From Vigna angularis (Eukaryota; Streptophyta; Magnoliopsida; Fabales; Fabaceae): 64,000 bases of DNA. The stretch lies in the NCBI RefSeq assembly GCF_016808095.1, contig NC_068979.1:20481444-20545443 (forward strand), in the 5' to 3' direction. This document shows positions 23,887-35,835 of the stretch, in pieces. Below the pieces are notes generated by a model. It saw nothing but the letters and a program-made list of their open reading frames with translations, had not been told where the DNA came from and ran no database searches. A program made the position numbers and the translations under genes. Each line of letters starts with the position of its first letter. The first letter of the stretch is position 1.

Positions 23887-24840
23887 AAAAGGGTGTTGCT
23901 CCCTCCACCACCACACCTTTCTCCCTCCACCTTCCCTTTACTATTTTGCCCCTCAGTAAAATTTTACTTTTAGGGTTATTATTTTTTAATTTTACTCATT
24001 CACAACCTATTTCACTAATAATCTATTATAGTCCCGTACATGAGTAAAATACTTTTCTTTCATTTTAACATTATATTTCTTCCTCTCTTTCTTTCGTTGT
24101 TGTGAGATACTACAAGTTGCAAAGGTTGGTGGTGGTGGAAAGAATTATCAAGCAGTTTCCCTCTCGTGGTGTAGTGTTGTTCTCGTGGTGTAGTGCGTGT
24201 CGTTCCTGCAGGTGTGTACTTGAAATAAAATCCTAAAATAAAAAACGTAACCTTTAAACGGAGGTGACATCCTTCAACGGATGTCAACATCCTTCAACGG
24301 ATGTCAACATCCTTCAACGGATGTCAACATCCTTCAACGGATGTCAACATCCGTTTAAGGAAAAACGGATGTCGACATCCGTTTTACCTTAAACGGATGT
24401 TGACATCCGTTGAAGATGTCACGTTTAAATGTTACATTTTTTATTTTAGGGTTTGTTTTATTAGGGGACATCCGTTGAAGGATGTCACCTCCGTTGATGT
24501 ATACTTCCTCATGCTGGTTGATGCTCTGGACGCTCCTCGATGTTCCTCCACACTAAGGCAGTGACGCTCTTTTACACCACGGCGGCAATGGAAGCTTTCA
24601 AACCAAAAAAAAAAATTGGGAAGAAAAAGGAATGGAAATGCGGGAGGTGAAACGGAAATGGGAAAAGGGGAAGAGAGTTCCGTGGGTGGGTGCTGGGAAA
24701 GTAAAATTAGGGTTTCAAATTATTTAAAATAGGATAAAAATAAAAATCTTTTTAACTTAAGGATATAATTGTATTTAAAATAGTGTGGGGAGGTGGAGAA
24801 AGTATAGGGTGGTGGAGGTAGCAACACCCTTTTTAAAATT
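23887..24840. mobile_element. Small Mutator-like element with internal fold-back
   Basis: The left end GGGTGTTGCTCCCTCCACC (from about 23888) is matched in inverted form by GGTGGAGGTAGCAACACCC ending near 24834. The TIR extends to about 70 bp with mismatches. Inside, a second inverted repeat (about 24220-24286 against about 24420-24495) encloses a 20-bp tandem array. There is no coding capacity. No certain target duplication was found because the flanks are A/T runs. Confidence 0.6.
24267..24346. repeat. Tandem repeat, 4 perfect 20-bp units of a palindrome-rich motif
   Basis: Four identical units ACATCCTTCAACGGATGTCA follow each other without a mismatch. Across each junction the sequence reads GGATGTCAACATCC, which is nearly self-complementary. 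Diverged copies continue to about 24415, and one more lies near 24470-24490. A related motif occurs at 23405-23440. Confidence 0.9.
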
Positions 24841-25429
24841 TATCTAATTACAACACATGGCATATGGATACAAATATAAATTATTTTTATTTTCAACCAC
24901 CCTTGAGTTACATTATCCTAATTATTTAATTAGCCTTCTCTTTTGACCTGATAAATAACAAATAAAAAGTTGGAAAAATAATTTAAACTGTCCATAAAAA
25001 TAGTCAGAGGGAAATAATCGTTTATGAAATAAAAAATTGTAATAAATAATGAGCATGTGGTACGAAAAGATAGCATAGATACAATAAAAAATTTTAAGTA
25101 AAATTTTTAATTATATTTTTAGTTTATATGGTTTTTTTATCATTTAAATAAAAAGTTAATTTTAGTTCTTCAAATTTAATAAAATATGATTTTGGTCTCT
25201 AAGTATTAAATTTGATATACTAGAACATTTTCAAAATCATGACTAGAATTATATTTTGTTCATTTCGAAGGATTAAAATAAATTGTTTTAAATATAAAGA
25301 AATAAAATCATAATTGTTCTAAAGTTTAAGAAGTAAAAACGTAATTAGATAAAATAACAATAAAATAGGGAAAAAGAAACAGAGAAAATGGAAAGAGGGG
25401 AAAACGAAAACCCTAGACGAAACACTTTG
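24841..25429. other. Upstream region of the CURT1-like gene
   Basis: AT-rich DNA without an element end or ORF. Just before the TATA box the sequence AAAACCCTAGA (25407-25417) matches the plant telo-box type element found in many promoters of growth-related and organelle-protein genes. Confidence 0.35.
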
Positions 25430-25437
25430 TATAAAAG
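25430..25437 (+). promoter_or_regulatory. TATA box of the CURT1-like gene
   Basis: TATAAAAG lies 54 bp before the ATG at 25491, leaving a short leader of about 25-30 nt if transcription starts at the usual distance. Confidence 0.6.
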
Positions 25438-25490
25438 GAAGCACTGAATCCCTAAAATATCACAGCATTCCTCAAATCAGAATAGCAGCA

Positions 25491-27695
25491 ATGGGGATTT
25501 GTACAGTTCAGCCCATCCCTCTCTCGAAACTTCCTAACGCTTCCTCTTTTCTCCCTAAGCCCTCTCTTTCTCACAGAGTATCCCTTCTCACTCCCACCGT
25601 CACACTTTTTTCTCGTACGTTTTGTATCCCTTTCAATTTCTTTTCAATCCTAACAAAAACCGATGGTTCTGTCTTTTTGGTGTTTTTCTTTGATTTTTGA
25701 TTATCTTCGTGTTGTATGGCGTTATTTGTGTATCTTTTATGGAGCCATTGGTGTGAATGTATTTTAATACTGGACTTTTGTTTTTGTTGTATTTTATTAC
25801 ACGACAGGATCTATTTTCTTGACAAACTTGTTGCCAAGGGCTATACCTTCTGAAGAAATATCCAGTGGGGCAAGTCAATTTTTCAATGAGAAACGCGATG
25901 TTGTGATAACCCTGGAGGATGGTAAAGCTGATGATAAAAACGAGTTGGAGAAAACGCTGAACGAAAACGCAAAGACAGAGTTACCCGAAGAAGGACTGGG
26001 CTTGTCTTTTGATTTGCTGGATAAGTTCAATGTGAGGGTCACGTTAACCACCTTTCCTATTACACTTTTTAACTATGAATTTGTCGTTCAGGACGCCTGT
26101 TTTATTTTTTTCATGCCTGTTTATATTTGTTTGCATTTCAAATCTTGAGTTGTTATGTTTACGAACCGGTTTGTTGATTTGATGGCGTTTATATGGCTGG
26201 CTATATTTGTTTCCATTTCAAGTATGGAGTTGCTATGATGATAATCCAGTTTTATTGACGGCATTTACAAAATGCTTGGTGATATTTCGGCAATCTTGTC
26301 GATCTGAGCGGTTACCTGAGCAACTCTTTACGTTCACCTTTTTGTTTTTTTTTTGTGAAATTGTATATGGTTTTAGCCTTTTTTGTGCATTTCTGCCAGT
26401 GTTCGATCATAAGCCTGATTTTCATTTTTTTATCTTTAATGTTCGTTTTAGAAATGATATTTTTTATTTCTTCTATCCATATTTTAGCCATGGCTAGTGT
26501 CGTGTTTGTAGTTTATACTTAACGTCAGACTATGTGATTGCTCTGACAACATTTGAGCTACATGTTTTTTCTGGACATAAACCTTTTTAATGACTTATGA
26601 ATGATTGTTTGTCCATCTTCATCGTGTCTCAAACTTCATTTTTTTTCCTTGGTTAGCTTGTACTCCTTAGTGTTATGGTACTGGTACACCGGGTTTTCTT
26701 TTTCAATGATTTGTTTCTTGTAGTTTAGGTTATGTCAATGTCTCTCCAAGTTACAGTTTTTTTACTCATTATATTTTTATTCATTGACCTGTCTTGTGTG
26801 AAATCAAATATTCTAAAGTAGAAAATGATTTTTCCCTGCTATTAAGAGTCAGTTTCATTTCTATATAAATTTTCCCTGCTTCAGTATTTTTGGTTCAAAT
26901 GTATTATTGTTACATTTCGATTTCACAACCTTACCTAAAAACTGTTGGAAAACTATTTGTCTGAAGGAAGCATCAATGTGTGGGTTCCTTCGGTTTCTTT
27001 ACCAAAGTGATTTGATATTGATTTTAAATCGTCTTCATAACATCAATACATTATTTCTAATTTGATTTGATTTTGTGATGCACCATTAAGGTCTGCTGCG
27101 TGTGAAAACTGATTGCTTTCTTTACTACTCCTGGAAAGAAGGTTGTGTAATTCTCGCTCTCTGTATGAATGCATTCCATGATTGATTTGCCATTAAAATT
27201 AAGTAGACGTAGATTTGATGTGTTTATAAAATCTAACTGTTCTCGTTTTTTGCCTTATAACAGTTTGACACAAATGACACTGGTTCCATTGTCTTGTATG
27301 GAGGTGGTGTCTTGACTGCTCTGTGGCTAACAACCGCCGTTGTGGGTGCAATTGATTCTATCCCATTGGTGTGTATCATTTGATGTTCATGTGAACTTTT
27401 TCACAAACCCAAAGCCAACTCTTTCAAATACTGATGTTTGTTGTTCATTATTGTTGCACAGTTTCCTAAGTTGCTGGAAGTTGTCGGGCTTGCATACACA
27501 GTATGGTTTACTTCCCGTTATCTGCTTTTCAAGGTACTAATTTCACTATGTTTGATTGATATATGTTTGATTGATATGTGCATCTTGGTTGTGCCCAGAT
27601 TAATTAAATTTGTTAACATGCAGCAAAGTAGAGATGAACTGGCTACTAAAATAGAGGAGGTAAAGGAGCAAATTTTTGGTTCAGAAGATAATTGA
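25491..27695 (+). CDS. CURT1D: CURT1-family thylakoid curvature protein (CURT1D-like), five exons
   Basis: CURT1 proteins are small thylakoid membrane proteins (CAAD domain) that bend grana margins. Exons are 25491-25614, 25808-26031, 27264-27368, 27462-27533 and 27624-27695. All junctions are GT-AG and the product has 198 aa. Residues 1 to about 50 are Ser/Pro-rich and hydroxylated, like a chloroplast transit peptide. Residues 70-110 are acidic. From residue 117 FDTNDTGSIVLYGGG leads into the first membrane helix (about 126-150), a short AIDSIPLFPK turn, the second helix (about 154-172, VVGLAYTVWFTSRYLLFK) and the C-terminal amphipathic helix RDELATKIEEVKEQIFGS. The SRYLLFK...RDEL ending fits CURT1D best from memory. 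Other CURT1 members remain possible. Confidence 0.9.
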
Positions 27696-27943
27696 TTCTC
27701 CCAAACGGATGTAACATTTGTGTTGCCACTTCATGATTGTACAGTAACAGTTACTTTTGGTTTAGTTGGGGGAGTGTGATATTAGTCTGCCCCGCACTGA
27801 GCCATTACTCTATATGCAGCATACAGTTAGTGTTGGTTGAGAATTAAAAATATAGCCAGCAAGGTATTTTTGCCTGTTTGTGTGTTTCCGATTTTTCTTT
27901 TGGTTATGTAAGGTCTAGGTTTTCACTCTTTATAGATTTCTAA

Positions 27944-27949
27944 AATAAA
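27944..27949 (+). terminator. Putative polyadenylation signal of the CURT1-like gene
   Basis: AATAAA lies about 250 nt after the stop codon. The region between has no other ORF and reads like a 3' untranslated region. Confidence 0.4.
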
Positions 27950-28194
27950 CTGGATATCTAACGATAACGTAGTGTTGGGTTTAGGGTTTGAAAAGCTTCC
28001 TTTGGTTACAATTTAGGAAGTACATTTGGAGAAGAACGGAGGTGATTTGAACATCTTTATTTGAAATAGTATTTTTTTAAAACCGAAAATGGATTTACTT
28101 AGTGAATAGAGAACTATATTTTTTTAGTGAAATTCTTGTCATCTGAGCTAGCTAAATACAGTCCTTTATATAATCCTTTTCACCTCTGCTAGAT

Positions 28195-28533
28195 GACTGA
28201 ATTAAATCTCTCTTCAAATCTTGCTTGACGAATATAGGGATGAGGGGACCAAATATGACAATGAAAGATGAAAATGATAGTTGATGTTTTTGTAATACAT
28301 TATAATTATAATTGCCATTTTATAGGTTTGTTAAAAATTAATATAGGTTATTTTGACTGAATTAAATCTCTCTTCAAATCTTGTTTTATAGACGAATCAT
28401 ACACCCCATATAGGGATGAGGGGACTAAGTATAACAATGAAATATGAAAATGATAGTTGACGTGTTTGTAATACATTATAATTACAATTGCCATTTTATA
28501 GGTTTGTTGAAAATTAATATAGGTTATTTTGAG
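28195..28533. repeat. Tandem duplication, two units of about 160-179 bp
   Basis: Both copies (28195-28354 and 28355-28533) start GACTGAATTAAATCTCTCTTC and end TTAATATAGGTTATTTTGA. The second has an extra piece of about 16-19 bp (around CGAATCATACACCCCA) and a few substitutions. Confidence 0.85.
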
Positions 28534-30143
28534 GGAATAATTAATATAGCTGATCATCTTCAAAAATGCTCTTCTGAAGGATGCAATTTTCCTTTAATCA
28601 CTAATAAAATTTGCAAAAACTAATAAAACTTAGTTGATAAAATTTAAAAAGTATTTTAAATGTTTGTTTAATTATATTTTTTCAATTCTAATGAAATCTC
28701 TATTTAATAAATATTTTTTATCTTTAGAATTTTAATATAAGCTGGATGTGATAAAAAAATTTCATGACACGTTAAATTATTATAGTAAATATAATTTATT
28801 TATGCAATTATAATAATATAATTTGAGTTAGAAAATAAAAATAATTATATAAAAAAATATTAAAATAGTATTTTATATAATAAAAATAAACAACACATAA
28901 AAATATTAAAAAAAATTATCTAATACATGTACACTTTGATAAATTGAACAAGATTTACACGTAATTATGATAAAGTAAAAAATATTTTAAAGATCTAATA
29001 ATTTTTTAAAATATTAACCTAGTCAAATGATAGATAACAAGTTTCAACTAAATATTAAAATAAAAGAAAAAAAATTAAAAAGTTAAATATGATTTTGATT
29101 CCTTAATTTTCATTAAAAAATGAAATTAATCTTTTTTATAATCTAATTTAATCTAATTTAATCTCTTAACTATATAAATATATAAATTTAATTTTTTTAA
29201 TCAATTTTGTTAAGTTTATATAAATTTAATAAAATGTGTTAAAGAATTAAATTTACATATTTCTAAAAATAAGATACTAATTTTAATTTTCATAGTTATG
29301 GAAGAAAAACTCATTTAATCCAAAACATAGTTTATATCATGAATTAGTCTCTAAATTAATTATTAGTATCAGTTACCAAGAGTTTAGCTACTAGAAAAGA
29401 TAGTTTCCAATCATATTTTTTTTTATCAAAAACATTACTCATTATTTAAGAATTTTATTATAGTGCTTTTAAGATAGTATAGTTCTTAGCTTTTCATTTT
29501 AGAACCTTATTATTTGTTTTTAAGAGTGAAATTTGTTAAAGATGGATTAACTTGATACCAATTTATATATCAAATGTATTAATAAAAGCATATGATTATG
29601 CTAAAATATAACTAATTATTTATAAATTGTAAAAATATCCATTTGTAAATAATTAATTATTTAATAAATTATTAGTTATAAAATTATTAGTTAATAATAA
29701 ATTATTTAATTAATTTTATAATTAATATTTGATTCTTGTTCTAACGTTGAGATTTGTCATGACTTTAACATTATAGGAATTTTCAGATATACTTTTTATT
29801 GGAGTGATGAATAAGAAGCATGCTTAGAACAAAATATTTTGAACGAATAACAGTTAAAAGTGACTTATCACCTCTACATATCGAAATATTATGGTGTTCA
29901 TCGTGGTATCAAGTGATCACTTTTAAACTCATACAGCGACCACAAGAAACATAACAAGCAATATTGTTCTAGAATAAGCTTTCAATGACCAAATGGATCA
30001 TAGGGATGAAATGCATTCAAACATAATACATTCAACAACAAATTATGTTATGTGCAAAAGCCACCGAACAACCTATTATCATTATTTTTTTAGAAGGGCA
30101 TTTTTTATTTGATAACGAAATGTGAAAAATTAAGTTACGGAGG
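28534..30143. other. AT-rich intergenic DNA with a possible primer-binding-site trace
   Basis: No gene is visible. At about 29903 the sequence GTGGTATCAAGTGATCA resembles the copia primer-binding site (TGGTATCAGAGC) with mismatches, followed by a short frame beginning MDHRDEMHSN. This may be the start of a vanished copia element. Confidence 0.3.
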
Positions 30144-30356
30144 AATCACAAGAAGAAAGATAACTAATATAAGAAAAAAAAAGAATCCAAGACATCAAAA
30201 AGGTTTTAGGATGTCCTAAATAGAAACATGATTAAGGAGTTTGAAGAGAATCACGAGAAGAAAGATAACTAAGATAAGAAAAAAAAAAAAGAATCCAAGA
30301 CATTAAAAAGGTTTTAGGATGTCCTAAATAGAAACATGATTAAGGAGTTTGAAGAG
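30144..30356. repeat. Tandem duplication, two units of about 105 bp
   Basis: 30144-30248 and 30249-30356 are nearly identical (AATCACAAGAAGAAAGATAA ... AAGGAGTTTGAAGAG). They differ by a few bases and the length of an A-run, so the duplication is recent. Confidence 0.9.
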
Positions 30357-31199
30357 AAGTTTCGCCAAGTGAAGGGTTAAAAAGGACTTTAAGAACTCTT
30401 TGTAATAATATAGACTAAAATAAACTTACTTTTTACTCAATTTAACTTAACTTGGGAATGAGTTACCAATTTGGAGATGAGAATAAGCTTAAAGAAAACT
30501 TTATAATAAGATTGGAATAAAATTACCTTGCGCTCTTTAGCATGGAAACGAGGCGCCTAGAGATATGAAAATGAGTTAAGTACTTAGATATAGGTCAAAC
30601 ACAACATCACTCTTGTTTGTACTTAAAAGTTTACCCGTTATCACTTATATAAGGAGTTAAGTGTGTTTTCATAACAAAGCTTAATGTAATTAAAAACAAA
30701 AAATGATTCGGTGAAAAAAAATTGTCTTTTTTTTTCATACGTTTCCTTTTCTTTGCAACAAAGTGATAGAGGGATAGTATTACATGTAGTTAAAACAGAG
30801 GAGATGGGATGATTTTAATATTTGATATGGCTAGCATTGCTCTTGGAGGAGACAGACCAATGGATGCTGAAGGCTGTGAATTAATTTCGTTTACTTGTAA
30901 TCAGCTCTATGCTAGATTTTCAAAATTTACAACAAGCTTCATGTAAAAATTCAAGGCTATAATTTTAGACATACATCACTCTTACAAATATTCTGATATA
31001 TATGTAATGCTGAACAAAATTAACTGAACAAAATTAAACTATCAATTAATTATATTATATTATACAATAAGTATTGAACTACTTGGATTAAAAATTGAAT
31101 TGTATCATTCTATAATTCAGTTTTAAAAAATTAATCTCTAAAATTGTAATTTAGTTAACTACTAGTTAAGTTAAAACTATTTCAATTTATACTTTTTAC
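30357..31199. other. Intergenic DNA without recognised features
   Basis: AT-rich sequence with no supported ORF, element end or repeat. Confidence 0.35.
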
Positions 31200-31870
31200 T
31201 TGTTTGAGAGTTTCTAAAGTTGCAGTTGACTTTGATTATTGTCAACTTGGTCAAATTCAGTAGATTTTTTATCGACTCAGCCAACTTTTGCTAAAACCAA
31301 CCCAGTTTTGACTATGGTAGTCCAACACATTTTCGGTCGAATTCGACCAAACATCAGTTGAGACTGATTGTATCAAGTTTCGACCATGATCGACGCAGTC
31401 GAACTTGCCCGATTTTTTTCTGGGTCAACTCATCCAAATTTTGGTCAAAATTGACTAGACTAAGTTTTGACCAAGGTTGTCCCAATTGATTTTCGACTAA
31501 TTTTTACCTAGGGTTGACTTGTCTAAATTTAGTTGAATTTCAGTCAGAATGACTCATTCGAGTTTCGAATGAATTTCGGTCTGGGCTCGTCTCAACATTT
31601 TAGCAGACCTGATCCCATCTCAACCTTTGGCCCGACACTTCTCAAACTTTGGCTTAGGTCAACCCGTCTTGACATGCAGTCCTACCCAACCTGTTTAGAC
31701 ATTAGATCTAGCGTGACCCGACTCAACATTTAATTCGACCTAACCCGTCTTAACCTTTGACCCGACTCGTCATGAATTTGGGTCAAGTCAGCCTGTCTCG
31801 ACCTTCGATCTGGTCCAACTCGTCTAGACCTTTGGTCTATTCTAGACTATCTCAAAGTTGTGTTGTGTGT
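31200..31870. repeat. Highly degenerate minisatellite, roughly 28-33 bp period
   Basis: A stretch of about 650 bp is built from diverged versions of one phrase, approximately GACCCGACTCGTCTTGACCTTTG. Clear cases are AACCCGTCTTGACATG (about 31658), GTGACCCGACTCAACATTT (about 31712), AACCCGTCTTAACCTTTG (about 31742) and CAACTCGTCTAGACCTTTGG (about 31816). The left part is older and less regular. It is less AT-rich than its surroundings. Confidence 0.7.
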
Positions 31871-34800
31871 CAAAGTAGAAATTAAATTTCAGTATAAGTA
31901 TACTGCAGCTTAGTATAATAAAAAAATAGTTCAATTCAATTCATCTAAACTATAATTTTGAATTTAGTTTAGTTCAAACTAAGTAATTTTTTGTTCATTA
32001 TATTATTTAATAGTTCGTAAAATTCATTTTACCCACTTGTAGCTATGTTTCTTATATAATGACTTGATGTACACTGTATTCTATTATACTTTCAACATTT
32101 TTCGTTATTTAGTAAATCGCATAAGGATCATAATTCCATCCTCTCCATTGATCCAGTTTACGTGCTCACTGCTCAACGATGTGATGTCCTCTTATTTTAT
32201 TATTTCATGGTTCGGTCAAAGGTGGAGTGGTGCATATTTGGAGAGGCATAACCATTGAACAATTTCTCCTTTTGTGCTGTGGAATATAATCTGATGTTGG
32301 CTTCATTCTCTTTACTTGTGTTTTAGCAGAGTGGTTAAATTTGAGGGAAATATTAGTCCATGCACAGGAATATATTCCTAATTGGCTGTAAAATGCTTCA
32401 TCTCCATCAGTCCTAGCAAACAAATAAGTAATTACCAAATTTTCCATGACATTTTTTTTCGTATCAAATTTATATCCGTTGCCAAAATATGTGCACAAAA
32501 TTTCAGTCCCATGGTTCCTTTTTTTTTCTGTGGAATATAGTTTACCTTTTTGAGACAGTTGGAATAAGAACCTTTTCGTGTTCAGGAGTTCTTCTCAATT
32601 CCATCATACAGATTATGCTATGCTGTAGAACATCTCGTGAAGTTTTCATGTGCAGATATTAATCATGGTGGTTTGGTACTAGTAGAATGAATAGGTTAAT
32701 CTCCATAACGTGATTAACCAAAGCACGAATATCTTCAGAGAGATACTCAAATTTAATATGAAACAGTGTCTTGAAGACAATTATAAAGGACAGTTTTTTT
32801 GGGAGAGGTCGGAAATACCACAAGCAGGTTGATAAACAGCACAATATGAAAAATAGGATTTTGTAATCTTTTATACGAGATGTTACACCTAAAAACTATA
32901 TTATAGGGTTCATTATTGATTATGGGTCATAGGGTATATGGTGTTTCTTAGTGTCCATACAAGAGTGCAGAATGCAAAAAGCATAGTCAACTGTAACTTT
33001 CGAACCAGTTTCTTATTTGAGTAATCTAAAGCGGTGAAAGTAGTAAATCTTTTGGCGTTGAGTGGAATCTTCGATAAGTAGTAAATCTGATCCAATAATC
33101 CACCTTATAGGGACCAGATTACTCATGGTCCCAGGTGAATATGAATATATACTGAAAATATTCGTGTTGATTATGAGCTTACTCTGGAGCTTTTTCTGTA
33201 TCTGGCAGACAATTTGGAAGTGTCTGCAGTGTTACCTCCAATTATAGTGTTGATTCGTGATCAATTATTGCTTTTAACTTTTTTCTGCTATATTGCTTTA
33301 ACCACTAATGCCAAAGTTCCATCTGAAATTTAATGGTATATGAAATCAGAATCACTTACTATTCCAACCCCAGAATAGTTTACTCACCTACTTTGCTAAC
33401 TTCATGTGATGAAAATATAATAACGAATAATAGCTATCAGAGTTTGCAATGCGTAAGCAACCTCAACAGTCCAAATCTCTGCATCAAGTCATGTTTTGTA
33501 ATAAACACGTATTAGGCGTTGAACATGTGATAACATTGAAGTTTAAAATATTTCAATTAGCTGTCTACTTTTATTCGTGTTTATCAACTCCCGATTTCTA
33601 TATTCAGTAACATGTACGTTGTACCTAAATGTATCTAACTCTATCTTTTTGGTCTGTTTTAATATATGGGCAGAAATTGTACCCATTTGTTAAAGTTTCA
33701 GTTCTATTGGAAGTGTCAAATTCGGTGTATGTCTTGTATGGTTGTGAGGAGAGCAAATAGCTTGAAAACTATATTGTTTTATTGAGTTAGTGTTACTATA
33801 TTTTAACGGTAGTTTATTACTTTTGCTATTTATCATTTCGTTATCTTCTATGTTATATAGATCACCATTGGTCAAAATAATAAACAAGAAAAAACAATAT
33901 TGTTTCATGGCATTAGATAGGGTATGATTTTCCGCTTCTTATACTTTTTTTTTAATATATTTCCTTCTTTTCTTTCATCGACTACTAAAACCTTTTTTCA
34001 CCCTGTTGTTTTTTGTAATATCAAAACTCATTTTTTCTCATCATCTATAATTGGAGAACGTCCGATATGTGACAAATATATTGTTAACCTTAAATTTGTA
34101 AATGAAGCGATCACAAATGTATTGAAATATATTTAGTAGGAAAAGAATGAAAATATAACAATACTAAAATTATACATATCTTAGAAAACGCTAATACATT
34201 AGCACATCAATTATTAAACTACTATATAAATCCCAGAACAATAAAATAAACCTATAGTAGAAGTTTCTTAAACACGTACTATATATAATTATAAAGTTAG
34301 CGCATTAGTTGTTGAATTAATACCATGTTATAAACATTAGAGTGAATAAAAATAAATCATTCAAAAATTCAGAGTCATCTTTGTCTTAAAAAATAATTTA
34401 AGAACCACAAACTATATTCAAACAAAGTTGACACCTAAACTCATAAAAACATGTAGTGTACAAAAAGACAACAAAAGTATCATTAAAAAACATGTAATGT
34501 ATAATAAGACAACAAAAGTATCATTAAAGATATATGCATCCAAGTCGAAAATAATGTATACATACAGTAAAAAACATACATAAAAGCATTAAAATGCTGA
34601 CATATATAAGATAGACGGTTAAATTTATCTTAATCTCACAAAATTAATTTGTAAAATAACTTTTGTATCCATTTATATATTTTAAATTAATTTTATTTTT
34701 ATTTTGGAATTTTCAACATTATACAAATTTTCTTATAAACATGATTAGCACATCAGCAAGTCCATGATCACATTATACCATACAAATCCTAGCAAAACAA

Positions 34801-35447
34801 AACTAAATGTTATTGTAGAAGTTTCAAAAACAGAAACTCTGTCAAGAATTCAAAACATTATAATTTAAATGAATATCATTGCTGATAAAAAAATTGAATA
34901 TAGTATCATACAAATCTTGGTAAAACTAAATAATGTTATACAAACATAGGAAAACATTACAGCGGGAAAAAAAAACAACACAAAGTCTCTCACGAAACAA
35001 TTGTGGGAATAGTAGAAGTGCGTTGGAGTAAAAAGAAAGAAACACAGTATGTCAAGGAAGAAGAAAAAATGAGGCAAAGGTGGAAAATAATGAAGAAGCT
35101 GGAGAAGAAGGATCAGACAATTCTAATATTTTTCATGCAAGGAGCAACTCAAAATGATAAAAAAAAACAACAAAAATACACGTAAGTAAAGGTATTTCCC
35201 TAATATATATTTATAGGCATAGTAGATATATATTAATTTTTTTTCCAAATTATTATGAAAAGTTGCATTAAGTCTCTAAATTAAATTATAAAGTATTTAG
35301 TTCATGTATTTTATGAGATTCAATGTAAAATATAATTCTTAAAAAATAGCATATGGAGGTTATATTGTATTTTATTATGAAACTCTACTTGTCACAAGAA
35401 ATTTACATGTCGTTGTGAATGATATTTTATATTGACTTTTATAAAGG
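31871..35447. other. Intergenic DNA; part of it resembles low-copy sequence
   Basis: Between about 32060 and 33700 base composition is less extreme and short open stretches occur on the minus strand, for example FHIKFEYLSEDIRALVNHVM near 32740-32800 and AWTNISLKFNHSAKTQVKRM near 32290-32350. I do not recognise any family and cannot join them with convincing splice sites. 33900-35447 is AT-rich with nothing recognised. Confidence 0.3.
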
Positions 35448-35633
35448 ATAATGAAACTTTGACAATATTTTTTTTACAATATTTTAACATCATCTACGTG
35501 TCATTCTGTGATTGGTCCAAAATTATTCCACAATCAATAATAATAATCATAAACACCAACATGGACTAATAACAGAATGACACGTAGATGATGTTAAAAT
35601 GTTGTCAAAAAATTATTGTCTAAGTATCATTAT
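35448..35633. mobile_element. MITE, 186 bp, with long inverted repeats
   Basis: The left arm ATAATGAAACTTTGACAAT ... TTTTAACATCATCTACGTGTCATTCTGT is mirrored on the right (ACAGAATGACACGTAGATGATGTTAAAA ... ATTGTCTAAGTATCATTAT). About 70 bp of each end pairs with few mismatches, and the centre is short. It has no coding capacity. No clean target duplication was found. Confidence 0.8.
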
Positions 35634-35703
35634 AAAATACATCAACAAATACTTTATAATTTAATTTAGGTTTTAAATGCAACTTTTCATAATAGTTTAG
35701 AGA

Positions 35704-35705
<2 letters not shown>

Positions 35706-35773
<68 letters not shown>
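35706..35773. repeat. AT dinucleotide microsatellite, 34 units
   Basis: A pure run of AT over 68 bp, ending about 60 bp before the solo LTR at 35836. Confidence 0.95.
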
Positions 35774-35780
<7 letters not shown>

Positions 35781-35835
35781 TCTTCTAAGTTGATAAAGGG
35801 ACTAATACATTATAATTTAGTTTAAAGATGAAACA

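Noticed and set aside
24267..24346. CRISPR-like regular 20-bp repeats
   Set aside because: Units are contiguous without spacers and the genome is plant-type; this is a tandem repeat.
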